Under the pieces are notes generated by a model. It was not told where the DNA came from, did not search any database, and saw only the letters and a program-made list of their open reading frames with translations. This document shows positions 15,169 to 24,700 of a DNA stretch of 64,000 nucleotides, one piece after another. The position numbers and the translations under genes were made by a program. Within the stretch, counting starts at the first letter, position 1; each line of letters starts with the position of its first letter. The stretch covers positions 747,739 through 811,738 of the forward strand of contig JJOH01000019.1 in NCBI GenBank assembly GCA_000696115.1, in the 5' to 3' direction. This DNA comes from Streptomyces olindensis (GTDB taxonomy: Bacteria > Actinomycetota > Actinomycetes > Streptomycetales > Streptomycetaceae).

Positions 15169-18100
15169 TCACGTCGTCGGGGACGTGTCACCGGCGGGCG
15201 GCGCGAGGTCGGTCTCCGCGTCGAGCGTGGTCACCAGGTGGCCCGCCAGGGCCTCGGGGGTGGGGTGGTCGAAGATCGCCATGGGCGGGATCCGCACCCC
15301 GGACCGGGCGGCGATCCGGTTGCACAGTTCGAGGGCGGTGAAGGAGGAGAACCCGAGTTCCGTGAACTGGGCGTCCCCGGGGATGCCCGCCGCGTCCGCG
15401 TGGCCGAGCACCTCGGCGGCCGTGTCCCGCAGCAGGTCGAGCAGCAGGGCCGCGCGTTCGGCGGCGGAGGCGCTCAGCAGCCGGTGCCACAACCGGGCGG
15501 CGGCCTCACCGAGTTCGTCGCCGGTGCCGAGTTCGTCGCCGGTGCCGGGCTCGGACGCGACGCCGTCGGCCGCACCCGTTCCGTCGGCGTCCAGGAGGGA
15601 GCGCAGCAGCGAACCCGCCACGCCCTGCCCTGACTGCCCGGTCTGCCCGGCGTAGCGCTCCCGGTCGACGTCCACCAGGACGAGGCTCCGGGCGGGGTGC
15701 CCCACCGCCCGCACCAGCGTCCGGGCCGCGAGCCGCGGCGGCAGCGGGCGGATCCCCTGGTAACGCAGGTGCTTCCCGGCCGCGGTCTCCGCCCCGTCCG
15801 GCGCGTGCCAGGGGCCGCAGGCCACCGCCGTGACGGGCAGACCCCGCTCCCGGTACGTCTGCGCCAGCGCCGTCAGATGGGCGTGCACGGCGCCCTGCCC
15901 GCCGAGCCCGGCCGCTCCCAGGGCGCCCACCACCGACGTGCAGATCAGGAACGCGGCCAGGCCCCGCCGCGTGGTCAGTTCGCACAGCTGGGTCACGGCG
16001 GCAGCGGCCGGCCCGAGCAGACGGTGGATGTCCTCGCCGTCCACGGCACCGACCACGGTGTCGTCGAGCTCCGCGGCCAGGTGCACGACCGCCGTCAGCG
16101 GGTGCTCCGGCGCGACGGTGCGAAGCAGCGCGGCCACGGCGGCACGGTCGGTGAGGTCGACCGGCACCACGGTTGCCTCGGCACCCGACTCCCCGAGCGC
16201 GGCAACGAGTTCGGCCACGCCCTCCTCGGCGCCCGGGTCCGCGGCCAGCAGCAGATGCCGTACGCCGTCCCGGGCGAGCCGCAGGGCGATCTCACCGGCG
16301 AGCGCCCCCGGCACGCCCGTCACCAGCACCGTCCCGTCCGCGGCGAGGGCCGCGCCGGAACCCGCGCCGGTGAGGTCGACAGGCCGCAGCCGCCGGCCGA
16401 AGACGCCCTCGGGCCGGACGGCCACCTGGTCCTCGCGTGCGCCCGCGCGGCCCGCATGCCCCGTCAGCACGGTCCTGAGGCGCTCCCGCGTCCGCTCGTC
16501 CCCCGACCCGTTCCTCGGCAGATCCACCAAACCGCCCCAGCGTTCGGGGTGTTCGGCGGCGGCAGCGGACTGCGCCAGTCCCCAGACGCGCGCCTGGCCC
16601 GGGTCGGCGAGCGGGTCCGTGCCGACCGAGACGGCTCCCGTGGTCACGAACCACACCGGCACCTGCGCGGCCGCGTCGTCCAGGGCGTGCAGCAGCGTGG
16701 CGGACAGTTCCAGGCCGTCCGCCCCGTGCTGCTCGGCGTCGGCGCACGCGAGCAGCGACAGCACGCCGGATACCGGGTCGTGGGAGGAGGAGGTCAGCGC
16801 CGCACGCAGGTTCACGGCGAGCGCCGAACGCCCCGTGTCCCGCTCCACGGCGACCTCCGCGACGCCCGCACCGCCCTCGGCCAGAGCGTCCCGGACGGTC
16901 CGTACCGCCGGGTGCTCCTCGGCCCGCGCGGGCACCAGCACCACCCAGGTGCCGGCCGGCGGCGACGCCGGTGCCTCGTCCAGGGCCTCCCAGTCGAGCC
17001 GGTGGCCCCAACCCCGCTGCCGCCGCCAGGCGGCGAGCCCGGGCAGCGCCTTCCGCCACACCTTGACGTCCGTGTCCGGCACACCCAGCGCCGCCACCGC
17101 GCCGTCCACGTCCTCCCGCTCCAACGCCTCCCACAACTCGGCTTCGCCGGGCCGCGATGCGCTCGCCTTGGCGGGGTCGGGCCGGAGCCAGTAGGGCTGG
17201 TGTTGGAAGGGGTAGGTGGGCAGGTCGAGGTGGTGGGGGTGGGTGGGGAGGTGGGGGGTGAGGTCGACGCCGTGGTGGTGGGTGTGGAGGGTGGTGAGGG
17301 TGGTGAGGTGGGTGTGGGTTTCGTCGGGTTGGTGGCGGGTGGTGTGGGTGGTGGTGGGGAGGTGGGTGGTGAGGGTGGGGTGGCCTCCGAGTTCGGTGAA
17401 GAGGGTGATGTGTTCGGTTTCGGTGAGGTGGGTGATGCCTTGGTGGAAGTGGACGGGTTGGCGGATGTGGTGGGTCCAGTAGGTGGGGTCGTGGTGTTGG
17501 TGGGGGGTGGCGGGGGTGCCGGTGAGGTTGGAGATGACGGGGATGGTGGGGGTGCCGAGGGTGTGGCGGGCGAAGAGGTGGGTGAGGTGGGTGGTGAAGG
17601 TGTCGAGGATGGGTTCGGTGTGGGCGCTGTGGAAGGCGTGGGTGACGTTGAGGGGGCGGGTACGGATCCCGGCCGCGGTGAGTTGGTGGGCGAGTTGGTT
17701 GAGGGTGGGGGTGGGTCCGGCGAGGGTGGTGGCGGTGGGTGAGTTGTAGGCGGCGATTTCTATGTGGGGGTGTTCGGTGAGGTGGGTGGTGAGGGTGTGG
17801 GGGTCGGTGAGGGCGGCGAGCATGCTGGTGCCGGGGGGGAGGGTGTGCAGGAGGTGGGCGCGGGTGGCGACCATGTCGGCGGCGAGTTCGAGGGGGAGGG
17901 TGCCGGTGAGGTGGGCGGCGGAGATTTCGCCGATGGAGTGGCCGATGAGGGCGTGGGGGGTTGCGCCGTGGGTTTGCAGGAGGCGGTAGGCGGCGGTGTG
18001 GTGGGCGAAGAGGGCGGGCTGGGTGTAGAGGGTGGTGTCCAGCAGGGTGGCGAGTTCACTGCCCGGTTCGGCGAACATCACCTGTTGGAGCGGCACGTCG

Positions 18101-19917
18101 AGGTGGGGGTCGAGGGCTGCGCACACGTCGTCCAGGGCGCGGGCGTAGGCGGGGAAGGTCTGGTAGAGCTGGGCCCCCATGCCGGGGCGTTGGCTGCCCT
18201 GACCGGAGAACATGACCGCGAATCGGCCGTGGCTGCTTGCGGTGGGCTGCGGTCCGGTGATCAGGGCGGGGTGGTGGCGGCCTTCGGCGAGGGCGGTGAG
18301 CGCGGCTCGGAGTGTGGCGCGGTCGGCGGTGACGATGCCCGCGCGGTGCTCCAGGTGCGCCCGGCCCGTCCACAGGCGGGCGGCCAGGGTCCCCACGTCG
18401 GTCCGCGGGTGGGTGTCGATGTATGCGGCGAGGCGGTGTGTGGTGTGGGTCAGGGCCCGGGCCGTGCGGGCCGAGAGCACGACCGGGACCGGCATGGTCG
18501 TGTCGGTGTCCTGCTCCTCGGGCGCGGGTTCGGGGGCGGCTTCGAGGATGACGTGGGCGTTGGTGCCGCTGATGCCGAAGGAGGACACCGCGGCCCGGCG
18601 CGGACGGCCGGTCTCCGGCCAGAGCCGTGACTCGGTCAGCAGGGACACCGCGCCCGCGCTCCAGTCGACATGCCGGGACGGCTCATCCACGTGCAGAGTC
18701 GACGGCAGAACCCCGTGGCGCATCGCCTGCACCATCTTGATGACGCCGGCCACACCGGCCGCGGCTTGGGTGTGCCCGATGTTGGACTTCACCGACCCCA
18801 GCCACAGCGGCTGTTCCGCCGTGTGCTCACTCCCGTACGTCGCCAGCAGCGCCTGGGCCTCGATGGGGTCGCCCAGGGTCGTGCCCGTGCCGTGCGCCTC
18901 GACCGCGTCCACCTGGCTCGCACTCAACCGCGCGTCCGCCAGCGCTTGTTGGATCACGCGTTGCTGGGAGGGGCCGTTGGGGGCGGTCAGGCCGTTGGAG
19001 GCCCCGTCCTGATTCACGGCCGAGCCGCGCAGCACCGCGAGCACCGGGTGGCCGTTGCGCTGCGCGTCGGACAGCCGCTCCAGGAGCACGAGGCCGACGC
19101 CCTCGCCCCAGCCGGTGCCGTCGGCGGCGTCGGCGAAGGGCTTGCAACGGCCGTCGGGAGCCAGCCCCCGCTGCCGGGAGAACTCGACGAACACCCCCGG
19201 AGTGGACATCACCGTGACACCACCGGCCAGGGCCATCTCGCACTCGCCGTTGCGCAGCGCCTGTGCCGCGAGGTGGAGGGAGACCAGGGAGGACGAGCAG
19301 GCGGTGTCCACGGTGACGGCCGGACCTTCGAGACCGAAGGTGTAGGCCACCCGGCCGGAAGCCACGCTCGCCGCACTGCCGTTGCCGAGGAAACCGTCGT
19401 AGCCGCTGGGCAGCCGGTCGAGGAGGCGGGCGACGTACTCGCTGTACATCACGCCCGCGTACACGCCGGTCCTGCTGCCCTTCAGGGTGTGCGGATCCAG
19501 GCCCGCACGTTCGAAGGTCTCCCAGGCCGTCTCCAGGAGCAGGCGCTGCTGCGGGTCGGTCGCCGTGGCCTCCCGGGGGCTGATGCCGAAGAACGCCGCG
19601 TCGAACGCCGCCGCGTCGCGCAGGAAGCCGCCTTCGCGCGCGTAGCTCCTGCCGGTCGCGTCCGGGTCGGGGTCGAAGAGGCCGTCGAGGTCCCAGCCGC
19701 GGTCGTCGGGGAAGCCGGAGATCGCGTCCGTGCCCTCGGCGACCAGCGTCCACAGCTCCTCGGGCGAGCGCACTCCGCCCGGGTACCGGCAGGCCATCGA
19801 GACGATCGCCACCGGCTCCCGCGCCCCGGTCTCCAGGACGGAGAGCCGCTGCTGCGCCTCGTGCAGTTCGGCGGTGACCCATTTCAGGTACTCGACGAGC
19901 TTGTCTTCCTTGGACAT
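15169..19917 (-). CDS. Single-module type I PKS, KS-AT-KR(inactive)-ACP, predicted terminal module
   Basis: 1582 residues from ATG 19917 (GTG 19923 is possible). N-terminal docking coiled coil (MSKEDKLVEYLKW). KS Cys207; AT Ser661 (GHSIGE, HAFHS, malonyl). The KR is degenerate: TGVPGALA replaces the nucleotide-binding TGGxGxLG, and the catalytic Tyr position is Val1344 (GQGAVHAHL), so the beta-keto group should remain. ACP Ser1525 sits in GFSS instead of the usual GFDS. Only about 60 residues follow the ACP serine, with no C-terminal docking helix and no thioesterase. An unreduced malonyl-derived beta-ketoacyl-ACP without TE is what tetronate-forming release needs, so this is placed last on the line although its gene lies beside the first PKS gene. 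SARP-type repeats precede it. Confidence 0.92.
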   Translation of the reverse strand: MSKEDKLVEYLKWVTAELHEAQQRLSVLETGAREPVAIVSMACRYPGGVRSPEELWTLVAEGTDAISGFPDDRGWDLDGLFDPDPDATGRSYAREGGFLRDAAAFDAAFFGISPREATATDPQQRLLLETAWETFERAGLDPHTLKGSRTGVYAGVMYSEYVARLLDRLPSGYDGFLGNGSAASVASGRVAYTFGLEGPAVTVDTACSSSLVSLHLAAQALRNGECEMALAGGVTVMSTPGVFVEFSRQRGLAPDGRCKPFADAADGTGWGEGVGLVLLERLSDAQRNGHPVLAVLRGSAVNQDGASNGLTAPNGPSQQRVIQQALADARLSASQVDAVEAHGTGTTLGDPIEAQALLATYGSEHTAEQPLWLGSVKSNIGHTQAAAGVAGVIKMVQAMRHGVLPSTLHVDEPSRHVDWSAGAVSLLTESRLWPETGRPRRAAVSSFGISGTNAHVILEAAPEPAPEEQDTDTTMPVPVVLSARTARALTHTTHRLAAYIDTHPRTDVGTLAARLWTGRAHLEHRAGIVTADRATLRAALTALAEGRHHPALITGPQPTASSHGRFAVMFSGQGSQRPGMGAQLYQTFPAYARALDDVCAALDPHLDVPLQQVMFAEPGSELATLLDTTLYTQPALFAHHTAAYRLLQTHGATPHALIGHSIGEISAAHLTGTLPLELAADMVATRAHLLHTLPPGTSMLAALTDPHTLTTHLTEHPHIEIAAYNSPTATTLAGPTPTLNQLAHQLTAAGIRTRPLNVTHAFHSAHTEPILDTFTTHLTHLFARHTLGTPTIPVISNLTGTPATPHQHHDPTYWTHHIRQPVHFHQGITHLTETEHITLFTELGGHPTLTTHLPTTTHTTRHQPDETHTHLTTLTTLHTHHHGVDLTPHLPTHPHHLDLPTYPFQHQPYWLRPDPAKASASRPGEAELWEALEREDVDGAVAALGVPDTDVKVWRKALPGLAAWRRQRGWGHRLDWEALDEAPASPPAGTWVVLVPARAEEHPAVRTVRDALAEGGAGVAEVAVERDTGRSALAVNLRAALTSSSHDPVSGVLSLLACADAEQHGADGLELSATLLHALDDAAAQVPVWFVTTGAVSVGTDPLADPGQARVWGLAQSAAAAEHPERWGGLVDLPRNGSGDERTRERLRTVLTGHAGRAGAREDQVAVRPEGVFGRRLRPVDLTGAGSGAALAADGTVLVTGVPGALAGEIALRLARDGVRHLLLAADPGAEEGVAELVAALGESGAEATVVPVDLTDRAAVAALLRTVAPEHPLTAVVHLAAELDDTVVGAVDGEDIHRLLGPAAAAVTQLCELTTRRGLAAFLICTSVVGALGAAGLGGQGAVHAHLTALAQTYRERGLPVTAVACGPWHAPDGAETAAGKHLRYQGIRPLPPRLAARTLVRAVGHPARSLVLVDVDRERYAGQTGQSGQGVAGSLLRSLLDADGTGAADGVASEPGTGDELGTGDELGEAAARLWHRLLSASAAERAALLLDLLRDTAAEVLGHADAAGIPGDAQFTELGFSSFTALELCNRIAARSGVRIPPMAIFDHPTPEALAGHLVTTLDAETDLAPPAGDTSPTT

Positions 19918-19964
19918 CCGCACTCGATCCGGTCGTGGCGAAAGGCGAAGGCATACTTTCGGCG

Positions 19965-19996
19965 AGTTTCCGCACGGCTGCTAAAGCGGCCCTAAG
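19965..19996 (-). promoter_or_regulatory. Predicted SARP-dependent promoter of the terminal-module PKS
   Basis: Minus strand: CTTAGGG (19990-19996) and TTTAGCA (19979-19985), 11-bp period, 8 bp, then GAAACT (19965-19970) as the -10-like hexamer. The upstream heptamer overlaps the TAG stop of the SnoaL-like gene. Confidence 0.6.
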
Positions 19997-20432
19997 AATT
20001 GCCGAAGTCCCGGAAGTGCCGGCTCGGCGCCGCGTCGGACATCGCGTGGAGTGACATGTCCGTATGGCCGCTGAAAACCCTCATGTGGCGGATGAGGCCG
20101 CTCGCGTCGATCCGCATCAGCGCAATCAGGGAGATCCGCACTATCTTTCCCTGCGGCACCTGTTCGGGGCGGAGTTCGGCCACGATGGGAAGGGCCACGT
20201 GTTCGCCGTCGAGGGCGGCGACAGGGGTGCCAGGGGTCTCGTGGACGCCGTAGGCGACCAGGCCGGCCAGGTGGGAGCGGTAGGCGGCGCGGTCGGTGAA
20301 GGTCCTGTCGCCGACCGGGTCCTCGACGTGCGGCGGATCGGCGAAGAGGGAGAGGACGCCGTCCACGTCGCCCTCGTTGATCCGCCGGCAGTACTCCAGA
20401 GCGACGCGTTTGCGTGCGGCCTCGTCCAGCAT
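19992..20432 (-). CDS. SnoaL/ketosteroid-isomerase-fold protein, MonB-like polyether epoxide hydrolase/cyclase
   Basis: 146 residues. ATG at 20432 chosen over upstream starts because GGAGGAG lies 5-10 bases before it and the family N-terminus follows (ARKRVALEYCRRINEGDVD). The fold is NTF2/SnoaL: the N-terminal helix, an LFADPPHVEDPVGD segment (residues about 27-41), and mid-protein strands ending in RVFSGH. MonBI/MonBII and relatives of this fold open epoxides to form cyclic ethers in polyether pathways. With the MonCI-type epoxidase at 49519-50943 this makes a minimal set for one tetrahydrofuran ring. A single copy agrees with a pathway using one epoxide. It is the first gene of the minus-strand group running into the terminal PKS module. 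Confidence 0.85.
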   Translation of the reverse strand: MLDEAARKRVALEYCRRINEGDVDGVLSLFADPPHVEDPVGDRTFTDRAAYRSHLAGLVAYGVHETPGTPVAALDGEHVALPIVAELRPEQVPQGKIVRISLIALMRIDASGLIRHMRVFSGHTDMSLHAMSDAAPSRHFRDFGNS

Positions 20433-20479
20433 GGGTGCTCCTCCCTGACGGCGCTGCGGGCTCGTCCGGCCCGGGGAGC

Positions 20480-20511
20480 ATGCTGGGCGGCGCCACCAAA
20501 GCGACGCCAAA
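20480..20511 (-). promoter_or_regulatory. Predicted SARP-dependent promoter of the SnoaL-like gene
   Basis: Minus strand: TTTGGCG (20505-20511) and TTTGGTG (20494-20500) with an 11-bp period, exactly 8 bp, then CAGCAT (20480-20485). Confidence 0.7.
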
Positions 20512-20651
20512 ACGTCAGGGCGCGCCCGGCGCGGTGCCGACCCGGGCCGGCCGGTGGTGGCGGCGCGTGCAGGCGACGTCGGCGGTGTGTCCGCGCCGCC
20601 GTTCCTCCCGTGTGCGTCCGGCACCTCATTGCTCACACCGGCCGTGGCTCG

Positions 20652-20694
20652 TCTAGCCCGGACCAAGGCGGTCTTTAGCGGCCGCTCCTAGCTT
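20652..20694 (+). promoter_or_regulatory. Predicted SARP-dependent promoter of the methyltransferase-PKS run
   Basis: TCTAGCC (20652-20658), CCAAGGC (20663-20669) and TTTAGCG (20674-20680) are spaced 11 bp apart, followed after 8 bp by TAGCTT (20689-20694), a good TAnnnT -10. It would drive the long plus-strand run 20761-49434. Confidence 0.7.
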
Positions 20695-20760
20695 CCCGTT
20701 CGTCAGATGTGGGATTCCGCGGCCGTCTCGGGCGCCCGATCGCAGAAAGGGATCGCCGTC

Positions 20761-21666
20761 GTGAAGCTGTCGGCACTGTGGCAGGACATGCGGATGCTGG
20801 GAAACCTGTTCCTGGTCCGTACAACGTCAGACCCCGAGAAGAAGACCGCGCGGCTGTACGAGATGTACCCACCGGACCGGCTCGTGGTCGAGGACACCCA
20901 TTACTACAACCTCGGTTACTGGAAACCCGGTTGCACCACGCTGGACGAGGCCGCGGAGACGCTGGCCGACGTCGTGGCGGACACCGCCGAGTTCAAGCCC
21001 GACGACACCGTCCTCGACGTCGGTTTCGGCTACGGCGACCAGGACTTCCACTGGATCGACCGGTATGGGCCGGAAAAGATCATCGGCATCAACATCACCA
21101 AGATCCACATCCGGGTCGCGCAGGAACGGGCCCGCAAGCTGGGCCTGCTGGACCGGGTCGACTTCCGTGAGGGCTCGGCCACCGCGATCCCGCTGCCGGA
21201 CAACAGCGTCGACAAGGTGGTGGCCCTGGAGTCGGCCTTCCACTTCGACACCCGCGCGGACTTCTTCGCCGAGGCCTTCCGCGTGCTGAAGCCCGGCGGT
21301 GTGCTGGTCACCGCCGACATCATCCCGATGGCGGGCGGCAAGGCCAAGGCCGACATCAGGTCCCACGCCATCAAGTGGATCCGCATCATGATCGACGACT
21401 CCAACTGGTACCCGCGCGACCGCTACGGCGATCTGCTGGCCTCCGCCGGCTTCGACACCGTCGAGGTCCGCTCGATCCGCGACAACGTCTACGAGCAGTG
21501 GCGGCAGTACCACGTGCGCCGGGTGCAGGACCCGTCCTTCCAGCGCCGCTCCAGCAAGCTCTTCTACAAGATGGTCGCCGTCGCGCACCGCGACCAGGAC
21601 ACGCTCACCGAGGAGCTCAAGTCGCTGGACTACGTGGTCGCCTCGGCCCGCAAGCCGGCCCTGTGA
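20761..21666 (+). CDS. SAM-dependent methyltransferase, probable O-methyltransferase
   Basis: 301 residues. GTG start at 20761 supported by AAAGGGA 8 bases upstream; the in-frame region before it overlaps the promoter. SAM-binding motif I is VLDVGFGYG near residue 84, with an acidic residue at the end of the next strand, then FHFDTRADFFAEAFRVLKPGG near 160-180 (class I fold). It resembles the small-molecule O-methyltransferases of macrolide and polyether clusters (EryG/MonE class). Tetronasin and tetronomycin carry one methoxy group near the starter end, so this enzyme probably methylates that hydroxyl. It heads the plus-strand PKS run with a 127-base gap to the next gene. The substrate is inferred. 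Confidence 0.85.
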   Translation: MKLSALWQDMRMLGNLFLVRTTSDPEKKTARLYEMYPPDRLVVEDTHYYNLGYWKPGCTTLDEAAETLADVVADTAEFKPDDTVLDVGFGYGDQDFHWIDRYGPEKIIGINITKIHIRVAQERARKLGLLDRVDFREGSATAIPLPDNSVDKVVALESAFHFDTRADFFAEAFRVLKPGGVLVTADIIPMAGGKAKADIRSHAIKWIRIMIDDSNWYPRDRYGDLLASAGFDTVEVRSIRDNVYEQWRQYHVRRVQDPSFQRRSSKLFYKMVAVAHRDQDTLTEELKSLDYVVASARKPAL

Positions 21667-21793
21667 CCACCGGCGGTCCGTGTCCCCTGGCGGGCACGGG
21701 CCGCTTCCCGCCGAACGCAGCCCCGCCGGTCCGCATCCGCGCGCGGGCCCCTGCCCCGCAGGGGTCCGCGGGCGCCGTTCCCGAAGGCGTTCC

Positions 21794-24700
21794 ATGGCCA
21801 GCAACGAGGAAAAGCTCCGCTCGTACCTGAAGGCGGTCACCGCCGATCTGCAACAGACCCGGCAGCGGCTGCAGGCGATGGAGCAGCGCGAGCACGAGCC
21901 GATCGCGGTGATCGGGATGGCCTGCCGCTATCCCGGTGGGGCGGTGTCGCCCGACGCCCTGTGGGAGCTGGTGGCGACGGGCGGGGACGCGATCGGCGAG
22001 TTCCCCGCCGACCGGGGCTGGGACCTGGAGGCCGTGTTCGACGCCGACCCCGACCGGGCCGGCACGAGCTACGCCCGCCGCGGCGGGTTCCTGTACGACC
22101 TGCCCGAGTTCGACGCCGAGTTGTTCGGGGTGTCGCCGCGCGAGGCCATGGCGATGGATCCGCAGCAGCGGCTGCTGCTGGAACTGGCCTGGGAGGCGCT
22201 GGAGCGATCCGGGATCGCGGCCGACCGGCTGCGCGGATCGGCCACGGGTGTGTTCGCGGGGGCGTCGGCGACGGACTACGGGCCACGGCTGCACGAGGCG
22301 GACGACGGCGCCGAGGGCTACGTGCTGACCGGGACCACGCCCAGTGTCGTCTCCGGGCGGATCGCGTACACGCTCGGTCTGGAGGGGCCGGCGCTGACCG
22401 TGGACACCGCCTGTTCCTCGTCGCTGGTGGCCGTGCATCTCGCGGCGCGGGCGCTGCGTCTCGGGGAGTGCGGGCTGGCGCTGGCCGGCGGCGCCACGGT
22501 GATGTCGACGCCGGGCATGTTCGTGGAGTTCTCACGGCAGCGCGGGCTGGCCGCCGACGGACGCTGCAAGTCGTTCTCCGACGACGCCGACGGCACCGGC
22601 TGGGCCGAGGGCGCGGGCCTGCTGGTCCTCGAACGGCTCGCCGACGCGCAGGCGAACGGGCATCCGGTGCTGGCCGTGATCCGGGGCAGCGCGGTCAACT
22701 CCGACGGCGCGTCCAACGGGCTCACCGCGCCCAACGGCCCGTCCCAGCAGCGGGTGATCGCCCAGGCCCTGGCCGACGCACGACTCACCGCGCGGCAGAT
22801 CGACGCGGTGGAGGCGCACGGCACGGGCACGACCCTGGGCGACCCCATCGAGGCCCAGGCGCTGCTGGCGACGTACGGGAGTGAGCACACGGCGGAACAG
22901 CCGCTGTGGCTGGGGTCGGTGAAGTCCAACATCGGGCACACCCAGGCCGCGGCCGGTGTGGCCGGCGTCATCAAAATGGTGCAGGCCATGCGGCACGGCC
23001 GCCTGCCGCGCACCCTGCACGCCGAGCGGCCCTCCCGGCACGTCGACTGGGCGTCGGGCGGGGTGGCACTGCTGGCGGACGACACCCCCTGGCCCACGGC
23101 GGACCGGCCCCGCCGCGCCGCGGTCTCGGCCTTCGGCATCAGCGGCACGAACGCGCACGTCGTCCTGGAACAGGCACCGCTCGAGCAGCGCGGGAACCCG
23201 GCGGAAGCAGCGGCACAGCCGCCGTCGGCGGAGCCGGAAGCCGGGCAGCGTGCCGACGAGGCACAGGGCTCCCGGACCGCGCTGTGGGTGTTGTCGGCCC
23301 GGTCGGAGGAGGCGTTGCGGGCCCGGGCCGGCGACCTGGCCGATGCCGTGCGCGGTGGGTACGGGGGTCGGGTCGGCGACGTGGGCTGGTCGCTGGCGAC
23401 GACCCGGGCGGCCTTCGCGGAGCGCGCCGTGGTGCTGGGCGCCGGCGTGGACGACCTGGTGGCGGGCCTCGACGCCCTGGCCGTGGACGGCACGTCGCCG
23501 CGACTGGTGCGCGGGCGGGCGGTGCCCGGTGCGGCGCGCCCGGTGTTCGTCTTCTCCGGCCAGGGCTCGCAGTGGTCCGGCATGGCGGTCGCGCTGTGGG
23601 ACGAGGAGCCGGTGTTCGCCGCGTGGATGCGGCGCTGCGGCGAGGCCCTCGCCCCGCACACCGGCTGGGAGCTGCGGAGCATGCTGGAGGCCCCCGCGGA
23701 CGACGCGTGCTGGGGCCGTGACGACGTCGTACAGCCGCTGCTGTGGGCGGTGATGGTGTCGCTGGCCGAGCTGTGGCGGCACCACGGGGTCGCGCCGGCG
23801 GCGGTCGTGGGGCACTCGCAGGGCGAGTTCGCCGCGGCCGTGGCGGCGGGCGCGCTGTCGCTGGAGGACGGCGCCCGGCTGGTGGCCGCGCGCAGCAGGG
23901 TCGTGGGCGCGCTGTCCGGGCGCGGCTCCATGGCCTCGGTGGCCCTGCCCGCCGAGGAGGCGGAACGTCAACTGGACGCGTGGGAGGGCGACATCGGCGT
24001 CGCGGCCGTCAACGGGCCGTCGGCCACGGTGATCGCGGGCGACTCCGACGCCGTGGCGGCCTACCTGGCGCACTGCGCGCGGCAGGGCGTGCGGACCCGG
24101 CCGGTGCCCATCGCGTACGCCTCGCACTCGGCGCTGGTGGAGCCCGTGCGCGAGGAGTTGCTGCGCGAGCTCTCCGGCGTCACGGCGCGGGCCGGTGCGG
24201 TGCCGTTCTGCTCGACCGTCACGGGAGAGCTGCTGCCCACCGAGACGCTGGACGCCGACTACTGGTACCGCAATCTGCGTGCGCCGGTGCTGTTCGCGCG
24301 GGCGGTGGAGCGGCTGATGGACGCGGGGCACACCGTGTTCCTGGAGATGAGCCCCCACCCGGTGCTGGCGCCGGCCGTCGAGGAGTGCCTCGACGCGGCC
24401 GGGACCGACGGCCGGGCGCTGGGCACGCTGCGCCGCGGCGAGGGCGGTGAACCGCGGTTCCGGCAGGCCCTCGCGGAGGCGTACGCCGCCGGTGTGGTGC
24501 CCGACTGGCGGTCGCTCTTCCCCGGCGCGCGGGCCGTGCCCCTGCCCACGTACCCGTTCCGGCGGCGCCGCTACTGGCTCGCCGACCGGGCCGGGGTCGG
24601 GCCGGGGCAGGACCGCGGGCACGACGGCGACGAGCGGTTCTGGTCCCTGGTGGAGCGGGCCGACGCGGCCGCCCTGGGCCGGGAACTGCCCGGGGTCGGC

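Larger units (their letters stand above)
20433..20760. other. Divergent intergenic region holding two predicted SARP promoters
   Basis: No gene is seen in these 328 bases. The region contains back-to-back promoter candidates: the SnoaL-like gene leftwards (20480-20511) and the methyltransferase/PKS run rightwards (20652-20694). The 140 bases between them show no further structure that I can support. Confidence 0.7.

Noticed and set aside
20433..20666. N-terminal extension of the SnoaL-like protein to 20666
   Set aside because: The added residues are low-complexity and cover the promoter repeats; the ATG at 20432 has a strong GGAGGAG site and the family N-terminus.
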